64,000 nucleotides of DNA, from assembly GCF_900103405.1 (NCBI RefSeq), contig NZ_FNHX01000013.1:1-64000 (forward strand), written 5' to 3'. The notes under the pieces are model-generated. The model was given only the letters and a program-made list of their open reading frames with translations, was not told where the DNA came from and made no database searches. The DNA is from Polaromonas sp. JS666 (GTDB lineage Bacteria > Pseudomonadota > Gammaproteobacteria > Burkholderiales > Burkholderiaceae_C). The position numbers and the translations under genes are program-made. Positions 43,781 to 53,447 of this stretch are shown here, piece after piece (positions within the stretch are counted from its first letter, which is position 1; the number at the start of each line of letters is the position of its first letter).

Positions 43781-44734
43781 TCAGGTCAGCAGGGCCACGG
43801 CCGCGGAGAAGCTGAAAAAGGCCAGCACGGTGGACAGCAGGATGATGCGCGCGATGCGGCCGTTGTCGGCGCCGAAGCGCTCGGCCAGCAGCGCGACATT
43901 GCTGGCGCTGGGCAGGGCCGCCACCAGCACGATCACGATGAGCGCGGAGCGCTGCAGCGGCACGCCCAGCGCGATGGCGCCCAGCCCCACCGCGCCCACC
44001 AGCAGCGGGTGCAACACCAGCTTGACCAGGGCCACCGGCACATAGTCCCTGAGCGGCGTGGCCTGCGTGCTGTTCATCTGCGAGCGGGCCAGCACCGCGC
44101 CTATGGTGAACAGCGCCACCGGCGAGGCCGCGTCGGCCAGCAGTCCCACGGTCTGCATCACCGGCCCAGGCAGGGCCAGGCCCAGGCCGGACGACAGCGC
44201 ACCCAGCACGATGGCCCAGGGCATGGGGTTGAGGGCCACGCCCTTGAGTGCGTTCTGCGCGGCGACCTCGGCGCCGTGGATGTCGGCCGAATCCAGCCGC
44301 GACAGCGCGATGCACAGCGAACTCGTGACCAGCAGGTCGACCAGGATGGTGACGATGGCCGGGCCGGCGGCCTGCGCGCCCAGCAGCGCCACCAGCAGCG
44401 GCACGCCCATGAAACCGGTGTTGGGAAAGGCCGCGACCAGCGCGCCGAAGGAGGCGTCGTTCCAGGCGATGCGCCCCTTGCGCGTGAACATCACGGTGAA
44501 AGCCACGATCAGCAGCGCGCACAGCAGGTAGACCGCCACCAGGCTGGCGTCCAGCAGTTGCGCCACCGGCGTGCCGGCGCCGAAGCGGTAAAGCATGCAG
44601 GGCAGCGCGAAATACAGCACAAAGGTGTTGAGGCCGGGAATGGCCAGCTGCGGAAGCAGGCCGCGGCGCGCGGCAAGATAGCCGCACAGCACCAGGGCGA
44701 AAAAGGGGAAAGTGACAAAAAGAATACTGAGCAC
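43781..44734 (-). CDS. AEC-family auxin-efflux-type transporter
   Basis: A 317-residue inner-membrane transporter with about ten hydrophobic segments, opening VLSILFVTFPFFALVLCGYL and containing FPNTGFMGVPLLVALLG (the AEC N-x-G/P element). Start is GTG 44734, which gives the usual family length; a start 52 codons upstream would add a basic non-hydrophobic tail. AEC members move small carboxylates or hormones; substrate unknown. Confidence 0.86.
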   Translation of the reverse strand: MLSILFVTFPFFALVLCGYLAARRGLLPQLAIPGLNTFVLYFALPCMLYRFGAGTPVAQLLDASLVAVYLLCALLIVAFTVMFTRKGRIAWNDASFGALVAAFPNTGFMGVPLLVALLGAQAAGPAIVTILVDLLVTSSLCIALSRLDSADIHGAEVAAQNALKGVALNPMPWAIVLGALSSGLGLALPGPVMQTVGLLADAASPVALFTIGAVLARSQMNSTQATPLRDYVPVALVKLVLHPLLVGAVGLGAIALGVPLQRSALIVIVLVAALPSASNVALLAERFGADNGRIARIILLSTVLAFFSFSAAVALLT

Positions 44735-44827
44735 GGCGCTGATTGTCGCCCAGGGCTGCGCAGGATGCCGGCAGCGCGGCAGGCCCGGCAACCGAATCGC
44801 TCGCGCAGCCTGGAGAAAAAAAGGGCG

Positions 44828-44868
44828 CAAAAAACAACGGCTTGCGCAGGTGGCGCCTGCGCAAGCCG
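44828..44868 (-). terminator. Rho-independent terminator of the porin/sugar-acid operon
   Basis: On the minus strand a perfect 13-bp stem (CGGCTTGCGCAGG and CCTGCGCAAGCCG, 44838-44868) with a 5-nt loop is followed by TTGTTTTTTG. It begins about 75 nt past the porin stop, so it ends the minus-strand operon that runs from 51904. Confidence 0.85.
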
Positions 44869-44941
44869 CTCTAGCGATTGAATTGAGCAAGACGGCTGGG
44901 CGGCTGGCACACGCCAGCCAGCCAATCAGCCGCAGGTCGTT

Positions 44942-46000
44942 TTAAAAGCTATGCGCAATGCCCGCGTAAACGGTTCTTTGCGACTGGTTGACCGCCGGAT
45001 TGCCCGAGACCCCGTCCACCCCGAAGTTGGCGCCATTGGAGTTGCTGACATTGCCGAACGACGCGTACAGCAGCGTGCGCTTGGACATGCTGTAGTCCAC
45101 GCCCACCATGCCCAGGGTGGCCTTGCCGGCCACACGGTCGGACTTGACGTGAAAGACCGAACCGATCAGCGTCATCGCCGGCGTCAGATCGTAGCGAACG
45201 CCGACCCAGGCATGCTTGAGCTTGGACGCGGCGGCGAGGGTGGCATTGGGCGCGGTGATGTAGTCATAGGCCGCATACAGTTTGGCCGCGCCGAACTTGT
45301 AGGTGCCGCCGATGATGGTTTCCTTGGAGGTGCTGAAAACATCGGTGTAGAGGCCGGTGGCATCATGGCGCTGGGAATAGATGCCGCGCAGCATCAGGTC
45401 CTGGTTCGCATAGGTCACAGAAAAGCCTTCGCCGCGGTTGGCCTTGCTGTTGCCCGCCTGTTCGCCCAGGGAGATCTGCGCGGTGGCACTGAAGCCGCCC
45501 ATATTCGGCGTTGAATATTCGACCACGTTATTGGCCCCGGGCCAGTTGCGGCCCCTGACCAAGGTCGCGCTGCCCACCCACTGCTGGCCGGTCGGGTCCA
45601 GGTCCCACACATCGTTGCTGATGAACAGGTTCTTGCCGAAGCGGAAGCTGCCCCAGCTGTCGTTGGACAGACCGACATAGGCGCGGCGATTGAACAGCGC
45701 CCCGCCGGTCGAGCCGTTTTTAAGTTCAAAACCGCTTTCGACAAGGAAGTTGGCCGCCAGGCCGCCGCCCAGGTCTTCCTTGCCCTTCATGCCCCACATG
45801 CTGGTGCCCCACTGGTTGCTGGCCACCATGGTTTTGGAGAAGCTGGCATTGGCCCCCGGGGTAAACACATTGTCGATATAGGCCAGGCCTGATACGACAC
45901 GTCCGTACAGGGTCACTGTAGATTGGGCCGAGGCCATCTGCGGGGCCAGCACGGCCGCGCAGGCAACACCCAGGTACATACTACGGATAGCAGTTTTCAT
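44942..46000 (-). CDS. Gram-negative outer-membrane porin
   Basis: This 352-residue protein has a signal peptide (MKTAIRSMYLGVACAAVLAP...MASAQ), starts its mature part with STVTLYGRVVSGLAYID and ends in phenylalanine (YAGIAHSF), the classic outer-membrane beta-barrel signal. It is a general trimeric porin of the Burkholderiales type. As the last gene of the sugar-acid operon it probably admits the ABC system's substrate. Confidence 0.92.
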   Translation of the reverse strand: MKTAIRSMYLGVACAAVLAPQMASAQSTVTLYGRVVSGLAYIDNVFTPGANASFSKTMVASNQWGTSMWGMKGKEDLGGGLAANFLVESGFELKNGSTGGALFNRRAYVGLSNDSWGSFRFGKNLFISNDVWDLDPTGQQWVGSATLVRGRNWPGANNVVEYSTPNMGGFSATAQISLGEQAGNSKANRGEGFSVTYANQDLMLRGIYSQRHDATGLYTDVFSTSKETIIGGTYKFGAAKLYAAYDYITAPNATLAAASKLKHAWVGVRYDLTPAMTLIGSVFHVKSDRVAGKATLGMVGVDYSMSKRTLLYASFGNVSNSNGANFGVDGVSGNPAVNQSQRTVYAGIAHSF

Positions 46001-46118
46001 GATTTGTCTCTTTTCTATGGTTGGATTGAGTCAGTTGAAGAAGTCCGGATATGCCCATTCGCCGGCATGGCTGCCCAGAGCGAACCCGGTTCGGGCGGGG
46101 AAACTAGGGTCATTGCGG

Positions 46119-46964
<846 letters not shown>

Positions 46965-48245
46965 TCAGCCCCTGAAGGTGTAGCGGGCCAGCGATTCGGG
47001 TTTCATCTCGATCGAATAACCCGGCCGCTGCGGCGGCATGTAGGCGGCGTTGCGAATCACGCAGGGGTCCACAAAATGCTCGTGCAGGTGATCCACGTAT
47101 TCGATGACCCGGCCTTCCTTGGTGCCGGCAATGCAGAGGTAGTCGATCATCGACAGGTGCTGCACGTACTCACACAGGCCGACGCCGCCGGCATGCGGGC
47201 ACACCTTGAGCCCGTGTTTGGCGGCCATCAGCATCACGGCCAGCACCTCGTTGACCCCGCCCAGCCGGCAGGCGTCGATCTGCACCACGTCAATCGCGCC
47301 GCGCATGATGAGCTGCTTAAACATGACGCGGTTCTGGCACATCTCGCCGGTGGCAACCTGCATGTCGCCCTTGACCGCCTCGCGGATGCGGCGGTGGCCC
47401 TCGATGTCGTCGGGGCTGGTCGGCTCCTCGATGAACCAGGGCTTGGCAAAGCCCAGCTGGCCCAGCCACTCAATCGCCTGGTCCACGTCCCATACCTGGT
47501 TCGCGTCGATCATCAGCGCGCGGTCGGGGCCCAGCACCTCGCGGGCCACGCGCAGCCGCCGGATATCGTCCTGCAGGTCGCGGCCCACCTTGAGCTTGAT
47601 ATGCGAGAAGCCCGCGTCCACCGCCTCCTGGGCCAGGCGCCGCAGCTTTTCGTCGTCATAGCCCAGCCAGCCGGCGGAGGTGGTGTAGCAGGCATAGCCT
47701 TCGCGCTCCAGCGTTCGCAGCCGCTCGTCCTTGCCGGCGGCTTGCCGCTTCAAGAGCGCCAGCGCCTCGGCCGGCGTGATGCAGTCGGTGATGTAGCGAA
47801 AGTCGATCAAGCGAACAATCTCTTCAGGGCTCATGCGGGCCACCAGCTTCCACACGGGCAGGCCCTCCTGCTTGGCCCACAGGTCCCACACGGCATTGAC
47901 CACGGCGGCCGTCGCCAGGTGGATGGCGCCCTTGTCCGGGCCTATCCAGCGCAGCTGGCTGTCCGAGGTGATGTGGCGCCAGAAGCGGCCCATGTCCTCG
48001 GTCACCCAGTCCATGTCCAGCCCGACCACAAGGTGGCGCATGGCTTCGATGGCGGCGCAGCAGATTTCATTGCCGCGGCCTATGGTGAAGGTCAGGCCAT
48101 GGCCTTCGAGCCCAGGCTGCCCGGTCTCGAGCACCACATAGGCGGCCGAATAATCCGGGTCCGGATTCATCGCATCCGAGCCGTCGAGATGCCGCGACGT
48201 GGGAAAACGCACGTCGATGACACGCATGGATTGGATAACGCTCAT
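46965..48245 (-). CDS. L-fuconate dehydratase (enolase superfamily)
   Basis: A 426-residue mandelate-racemase-type enolase-superfamily enzyme that dehydrates L-fuconate to 2-keto-3-deoxy-L-fuconate. Characteristic segments are WIGPDKGAIHLATAAVVNAV, TSAGWLGYDDEK, HIKLKVG (the KxK acid/base lysines), MIDANQVWD, FIEEPTSPDD and CPHAGGVGL; the Asp, Glu and Glu metal ligands sit in the last strands. The family call rests on close likeness to fuconate dehydratases. Operon partner of the sugar ABC importer. Confidence 0.9.
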   Translation of the reverse strand: MSVIQSMRVIDVRFPTSRHLDGSDAMNPDPDYSAAYVVLETGQPGLEGHGLTFTIGRGNEICCAAIEAMRHLVVGLDMDWVTEDMGRFWRHITSDSQLRWIGPDKGAIHLATAAVVNAVWDLWAKQEGLPVWKLVARMSPEEIVRLIDFRYITDCITPAEALALLKRQAAGKDERLRTLEREGYACYTTSAGWLGYDDEKLRRLAQEAVDAGFSHIKLKVGRDLQDDIRRLRVAREVLGPDRALMIDANQVWDVDQAIEWLGQLGFAKPWFIEEPTSPDDIEGHRRIREAVKGDMQVATGEMCQNRVMFKQLIMRGAIDVVQIDACRLGGVNEVLAVMLMAAKHGLKVCPHAGGVGLCEYVQHLSMIDYLCIAGTKEGRVIEYVDHLHEHFVDPCVIRNAAYMPPQRPGYSIEMKPESLARYTFRG

Positions 48246-48314
48246 AGGGAGATTGCCTGTTGGAGGAAGTGCGGCCCGGGGAGTGCGCGGCCCGCCTCGG
48301 GGCCGCTCAAACCA

Positions 48315-49262
48315 TCAGTCGTACAGGACCGCCGCGATCTTGGGATCGTTGATGGTCGACTTGTCGTAGTAGTAAAAGCCGGTGTCTATGACCTTGGGCA
48401 GCTTCTCGCCCTTGAGGGCCTTGACCGCCGCTTCCACGGTCTTGTAGCCGATGCCGACCGGGTTCTGGGTGATGGCGCCGGCCATGGAGCCGTCGAGGAT
48501 GGCGGCTTTTTGCTGCTTGCCGGAGTCGTAGCCGATGATCACCACCTTGCGCTTCATCTCCCTGGCGCCGTTCAGCGCGCCTATGGCCGAGCCTTCGTTG
48601 GCGCCGAAAATCCCCTTGAGGTTGGGGTTGGCCTGCAGGATGGACTTGGTGATCTCGGTGGATTTGAGCTGGTCGCCGCCGCCGTACTGCACGCTGACGA
48701 TCTTGATGTTCGGGTAGGTCGACTTGATGCGGTTGACAAAGCCTTCGGTGCGGTCAATGCCGGTCCGGCTGGTCTGGTCGTGCACCACCAGGGCCACGTC
48801 GCCGCTTTTGCCGATCAGCTCGGCCATCTTGTCGGCGGCCAGGGCTGCGGCGGCCACGTTGTTGGTGGTGGTCGTGGTCACCGGGATGTCGCTGTCCACC
48901 CCCGAGTCAAAGGCGATGACCGGGATCTTGGCGGCCTGGGCTTTTTTCAGCAGCGGGATGGACGCCTTGCTGTCCAGCGCGGCAAAGCCGATGGCCGACG
49001 GCTTTTTGGCCAGCGCCGCCGCGAACATGTCGATCTGCTTGTCCACCATGCTCTCGCTCTCGGGGCCTTCGAAGGTCACCTTGACCTTGTAGTCCTTGCC
49101 GGCCTGCTCCGCGCCGGATTTGACGGCCTGCCAGAACTGGTGCTGAAAACCCTTGGAGACCATCGGGATGTAGATCTCATCGGCGGCCAGCGCCGTGGTG
49201 CTGAGGGTGGAGGCCAGGCCGAGGCCCAGCGCGAGGCTCAGGAATGTGCGTTTCAGAATCAT
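48315..49262 (-). CDS. Sugar ABC transporter substrate-binding protein (ribose/fucose type)
   Basis: A 315-residue periplasmic binding protein with a signal peptide (MILKRTFLSLALGLGLAST...TALA) and the type-I sugar-binding fold (EIYIPMVSKGFQHQFWQAV, KKPSAIGFAALDSKASIPLL). GGAGAC precedes ATG 49262; upstream in-frame codons are not used. It should bind L-fucose or a similar sugar and hand it to the permease at 49344. Confidence 0.9.
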   Translation of the reverse strand: MILKRTFLSLALGLGLASTLSTTALAADEIYIPMVSKGFQHQFWQAVKSGAEQAGKDYKVKVTFEGPESESMVDKQIDMFAAALAKKPSAIGFAALDSKASIPLLKKAQAAKIPVIAFDSGVDSDIPVTTTTTNNVAAAALAADKMAELIGKSGDVALVVHDQTSRTGIDRTEGFVNRIKSTYPNIKIVSVQYGGGDQLKSTEITKSILQANPNLKGIFGANEGSAIGALNGAREMKRKVVIIGYDSGKQQKAAILDGSMAGAITQNPVGIGYKTVEAAVKALKGEKLPKVIDTGFYYYDKSTINDPKIAAVLYD

Positions 49263-49343
49263 GTTTGTCTCCGTATCGTTATGGGGTGTTGCAATGAATA
49301 TCAAAATCAAACGTGGACAGGGGCGAGGTTTGGGTTCTCCTTG

Positions 49344-50342
49344 CTAAGACTTGCGCTTTCGCAGGATGTCGGCATACACCGCCGCGATGATGATCAGGCC
49401 GGTCACCACGGTCTGCCACTCCTGCGCCACCGACATGATGCGAAGCCCGTTGGTCAGCACGCTCATGATGAAAGCGCCGATGATGGTGCCCAGGATGGTG
49501 CCGGCCCCTCCACTGAGCGAGGTGCCGCCGATCACGACGGCGGCAATCGCATCGAGCTCATAGCCCTGGCCCAGCGCCGGCTGCGCGGAATTCAGGCGCG
49601 AGGCGATGAGCAGGCCGGCGATGCCGCAGATCGCGCCGCTCAGGGTGTAGACGATGATCTTCCAGCGGTCCACGTTCACGCCCGACAGACGCACCGCCTC
49701 TTCGTTGCTGCCCAGCGCGAAGGTGTAGGTGCCCAGCACCGTCTTGTTCAGGACCAGGCTGGACACCACCGCCACCACGAAGAGGATCAGCACCGCGTTG
49801 GGAATGGGCAACTCGGGCAGGAAGTAGCCGATCAGCGAGTCCTGGGCAATCAGCGGGAACTCGGGCGTGTCGTTGAAGTAGATCGGCTTGGAATGGGTGA
49901 TGACCAGCGACAGGCCCTTGAGCATGAGCATCATGCCCAGCGTGGCGATAAACGGCGGGATCTTCAGCTTGGCGATCAGCACACCCGAGATGAAGCCCGA
50001 AAGCGCGCCAAAAAAAATCGCCGCCACCACCCCCAGGTAGAAGGGCAGGCCCCAATAGGTCAGCACCACACCGGCCATGACCGCGCAGAAGGTCATCAGG
50101 GTGCCCACCGAAAGGTCTATGCCCGAGGTGATGATGACAAAGGTGCAGGCGATGGCCAGGACGCCATTGACCGCGGTGGCCTGCAAGATGCCGACCATGT
50201 TGTCGGTCTGCATGAAACTCGGCGAGGCCATGCTGAAGAAAATGAGCAACCCCAGCAAGCTGGCAAACGCCAGCAGCTTTTGACGGGTGTTGCTACTGAA
50301 AGCCGCAGTTTTAATACCCTGCAGCAACTTGGAGACGGTCAT
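49344..50342 (-). CDS. Sugar ABC transporter permease (RbsC-like)
   Basis: A 332-residue inner-membrane permease with about nine segments, including IITSGIDLSVGTLMTFCAVM and IAAVVIGGTSLSGGAGTILG, both RbsC/AraH-type signatures. It starts 24 nt downstream of the ATPase gene. A single permease gene is present, so the transporter would use a homodimer. Confidence 0.92.
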   Translation of the reverse strand: MTVSKLLQGIKTAAFSSNTRQKLLAFASLLGLLIFFSMASPSFMQTDNMVGILQATAVNGVLAIACTFVIITSGIDLSVGTLMTFCAVMAGVVLTYWGLPFYLGVVAAIFFGALSGFISGVLIAKLKIPPFIATLGMMLMLKGLSLVITHSKPIYFNDTPEFPLIAQDSLIGYFLPELPIPNAVLILFVVAVVSSLVLNKTVLGTYTFALGSNEEAVRLSGVNVDRWKIIVYTLSGAICGIAGLLIASRLNSAQPALGQGYELDAIAAVVIGGTSLSGGAGTILGTIIGAFIMSVLTNGLRIMSVAQEWQTVVTGLIIIAAVYADILRKRKS

Positions 50343-50365
50343 GTGGGGTTGTTTCGGTGTGGTTT

Positions 50366-51904
50366 TTAAAAAGCGGCGGCGGCAACCGCACCGGAAGCGG
50401 CCGCCGGGGCTTCGCGCCGGGTGGCCAGTTGCATGATTTTTTCCTGCGTGGCATCGCGGGCCGACAGCTCGCCGGTGACGCGGCCCTCGCACATCACCAC
50501 GATGCGGTGGCTCAGGCGCAGCACTTCGGGCAGTTCCGAGGAGATCATCACGATCGCGCGCCCCTGTGCCGCCAGCGCATTGAGCAGCTTGTAGATTTCG
50601 CTCTTGGCGCCCACGTCGATGCCGCGCGTGGGCTCGTCGAAGAACAGGATGTCGCAGTCGCGCACCAGCCATTTGGCGATCACGATTTTTTGCTGGTTGC
50701 CGCCCGACAGCAGCGCCACCTTCTGCAGCGCGCTCGGTGTCCTGATGCCCAGTTGCGCGATCAGCTTTGCCGCCGCGCCCTGTATGGCCGCGGGCTTGAG
50801 AAGGAATCCGAAACTCAGAAAACGCCGCAGGCTGGTCATCACGATGTTGGTCTGCACGTCCATGCCGGTGGCCAGGCCGAAGTGCTTGCGGTCTTCCGAC
50901 AGGTAGCCAATGCCGTGCTCGACCGCGTCGGCCGGGCTGCCCACTTCAACCCGGCGGCCCTTGACCCATATCTCGCCCGAATCCTTTTTGTCGGCGCCGA
51001 ACACGGCGCGCGCCACTTCGGTCCGGCCGGCGCCCATCAGGCCGGCGAACCCCAGGATCTCGCCCCTGCGCACGGTGAAGCTGACGTTCTTGATGCTGCG
51101 GCCGCGGTTGAGGCCGCGCACCTCCAGCAGGGCCTCCCCGCCCTGGCCGGCTTGCGGCGGCCTCTCGTCCTCCAGCAGGGCGCGCCCGACCATCATGCCG
51201 ATGATGGTGTCCATGCTGGTGGTGGCCGTCGGCACGGTGCCGATGTACTGGCCGTCGCGCATCACCGTCACGCGGTCCGAGATGCGCTTGAGCTCATCCA
51301 TCTTGTGCGAGATGTACACGATGCCGACGCCGTGGCGCTTGAGCTGGCCGATGATGCGGAACAGGTCGTCGATCTCGGCGTTGTTCAGCGCGGCGGTGGG
51401 CTCGTCCATGATCAGCACGCGTGAATCGAAGGACAGCGCCTTGGCGATCTCGACCATCTGCTGGCGCGCCACCGTCAGGTCGCTGACCAGCGTGTGCGGC
51501 TCCAGGCTCAGGTGCAGGCGCTCGAAGATCGCCGCCGTGTCGCGGGCCATCTTGTCGGTGTCGATGAACAGGCCCATCCGCCCGAGCGGCTCGCGGCCGA
51601 TGAAGATGTTCTGCGCCACGCTCAGGTGGCCCATCAGGTTGAGCTCCTGGTGGATGATGCCTATGCCCAGCGCCTGGGCGGCGCGCGGGCTGGCGATCTC
51701 GACCGGCTGGCCGTCGATGCAGATTTCGCCCGAATCTTTCTGGTAGACCCCGGCCAGTATCTTCATGAGGGTCGATTTGCCGGCGCCGTTCTCGCCCATC
51801 AGGGCATGCACTTCGCCGGCAACGATCTCAAGCCGGGCATTGTGCAGCGCCCGCACTCCCGGGAAGGATTTGCACAGATGGGTGATGGCCACAAGAGGGG
51901 TCAT
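50366..51904 (-). CDS. Sugar ABC transporter ATP-binding protein, two NBDs (RbsA/AraG-like)
   Basis: A 512-residue double ATPase. The first half has Walker [10 protein letters not shown] and Walker [12 protein letters not shown]; the second has a degenerate Walker [11 protein letters not shown], signature LLSGGNQQK and Walker [12 protein letters not shown]. The weakened second site is usual for RbsA-type proteins. First gene of the minus-strand sugar-acid operon, divergent from the IclR gene. ATG 51904 lacks a clear Shine-Dalgarno. Confidence 0.92.
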   Translation of the reverse strand: MTPLVAITHLCKSFPGVRALHNARLEIVAGEVHALMGENGAGKSTLMKILAGVYQKDSGEICIDGQPVEIASPRAAQALGIGIIHQELNLMGHLSVAQNIFIGREPLGRMGLFIDTDKMARDTAAIFERLHLSLEPHTLVSDLTVARQQMVEIAKALSFDSRVLIMDEPTAALNNAEIDDLFRIIGQLKRHGVGIVYISHKMDELKRISDRVTVMRDGQYIGTVPTATTSMDTIIGMMVGRALLEDERPPQAGQGGEALLEVRGLNRGRSIKNVSFTVRRGEILGFAGLMGAGRTEVARAVFGADKKDSGEIWVKGRRVEVGSPADAVEHGIGYLSEDRKHFGLATGMDVQTNIVMTSLRRFLSFGFLLKPAAIQGAAAKLIAQLGIRTPSALQKVALLSGGNQQKIVIAKWLVRDCDILFFDEPTRGIDVGAKSEIYKLLNALAAQGRAIVMISSELPEVLRLSHRIVVMCEGRVTGELSARDATQEKIMQLATRREAPAAASGAVAAAAF

Positions 51905-52405
51905 GGGCGGTGCAGGCGCTTGGGTATCGCTCAGGAGGTCTGGCCGCCGGCAAAACGCGACTCGCCGCCGGCCGGATGGGTGTAAGCCGCGATCACCCGG
52001 GTCCCCTGCCCGGCGCGAACCCCAGCACAGGCCGGACTCATGCCCTGGGTGGCATTGGGCAGCACTGTTTTTTCCTCCAACCGTCGTGGGCACATGGCAA
52101 AGACCTTTTTGAGCTGACAAACCATTCAGTGAAGCGAACCGCCAAAAACAAAAAACTTGTTGTTACAAATCATTCATTGATGAACAAACTATTCACTTAT
52201 GGACTTGATCATAGAAATCGGCGGTCTTTTCGAGCCTCGGACTTTCCCTAGGTCAGAAATTTATTTATTGATGAACATTAGATGCAAAAGTGAATAAATT
52301 CAGGCCAATGACGACGAAAATCGTCACCAGGGCCCTCTGCCATATCAAGAGCACTGCGTTACATATCAAAATTGCAATAGCTTCGGCTTCACCCACCCTG
52401 CCGCC
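51905..52405. promoter_or_regulatory. Divergent IclR / sugar-operon control region
   Basis: This 501-bp gap holds no convincing gene. It is AT-rich from 52140 on. Paired sites stand out: TTCATTGATGAA (52173-52184, a perfect dyad) and TTTATTGATGAA (52264-52275); TATTCACTT (52190-52198) and its complement AAGTGAATA (52288-52296); TGACGA/TCGTCA (52309-52326). IclR proteins bind such short dyads, so operators for the regulator at 52406 are likely here. Promoters for both directions lie somewhere between. Confidence 0.6.
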
Positions 52406-53266
52406 ATGAAACCAAAATACTCATTTCCCACGATCGACCAGAACCCGGATGACGCTGACGGCATCGCGTCCCCGCCTCCTGCGGAAGACCGCTACCGCGC
52501 ACCGGCGCTTGACAAAGGCCTGGACATCCTGGAGTTGCTGGCCCGCCAGCCGCAGGGCCTGACGCGCGCGGAGATCGTCAAGGAAATGGACCGCAACGCC
52601 AGCGAGATCTACCGCATGCTGGAGCGACTGGTCGCGCGGCAATACGTGCTGCGTTCGCTCTCGGGCGACCGCTATTCGCTGAGCCTGAAGCTGTTCACGC
52701 TGGCGCATATGCACCCGCCGCTGAACCGGCTGGTGACCCAGGCCATTCCCATCATGGAAGCGTTCGCGCAAAAGGCGGAACAGGCCTGCCACATGGGCGT
52801 TTATGACCAGGGCAATGTGCTGATCACCGCGCAGGTCAACGGCCCCGGCACCTGGAGCATGACGATACGCGTGGGCGTGCACGTCGGGCTGGTCGATACC
52901 GCCTCGGGCCGGGTCTTGCTGGCTTTCGCGGATGCCAGCCGGGCCCAGCAAATGCTGGCCCAGCACACCGCGCTCGAAGGCGAGGTGCCTATCGAGTCCG
53001 ATGCCTTGGCCGCCGCCCTCGGCATCATCCGGCAGCAAGGCTATTTCGAGCGCGACAGCCTGCAATCTTTCGGCGTGGCCGATATTTCCTGCCCCATCTT
53101 CGGTCCCGACCACAGCGCGCTGGCCGCGCTGACCTGCCCTTATGTGCGGCGCATAGACCGCCACGTCGGGCCGGACCAGAAAACCGTGCGCCTGCTGCTG
53201 CAGCAGGCGGCGCAGGCGCTGTCCCTGACGCAGGGCGGCTTTGCCCCGGCAAGCCGGCACACCTAA
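52406..53266 (+). CDS. IclR-family transcriptional regulator
   Basis: A 286-residue regulator. The N-terminal winged helix is LDKGLDILELLARQPQGLTR then NASEIYRMLERLVARQYVLR; the C-terminal domain (about 100-280, VGLVDTASGRVLLAFADASR) binds a small metabolite. Divergent from the sugar-acid ABC operon and probably its repressor or activator, responding to a pathway intermediate such as a fuconate derivative. That link is inference. Confidence 0.92.
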   Translation: MKPKYSFPTIDQNPDDADGIASPPPAEDRYRAPALDKGLDILELLARQPQGLTRAEIVKEMDRNASEIYRMLERLVARQYVLRSLSGDRYSLSLKLFTLAHMHPPLNRLVTQAIPIMEAFAQKAEQACHMGVYDQGNVLITAQVNGPGTWSMTIRVGVHVGLVDTASGRVLLAFADASRAQQMLAQHTALEGEVPIESDALAAALGIIRQQGYFERDSLQSFGVADISCPIFGPDHSALAALTCPYVRRIDRHVGPDQKTVRLLLQQAAQALSLTQGGFAPASRHT

Positions 53267-53447
53267 AGCAAAGCCGCGCGCGACACGCTTTTTTTTCACC
53301 CGGCCAAGGCGCTAGGCGCGCAACAGGCGGCGCCGGCCAGGCCGTGCCGCGGACCCCGCAGGGCAGCCGCTATGATTTGCCGTCCGCCGGCAGCCCCCCA
53401 AAGCGCCGGCCCCGCGCATTTTTTTCCCTTGGAATCGATTCTTTTTC

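Noticed and set aside
47076-50369. A 1097-codon open frame on the plus strand across the sugar-acid operon
   Set aside because: It is an antisense shadow of the well-supported fuconate dehydratase, binding-protein and permease genes, caused by high GC; its protein is a low-complexity His/Gly/Ala/Arg mix.
51931-52125. A 64-codon open frame in the divergent IclR region
   Set aside because: No Shine-Dalgarno, no domain, and sequence looks like a GC-driven frame; I left it out.
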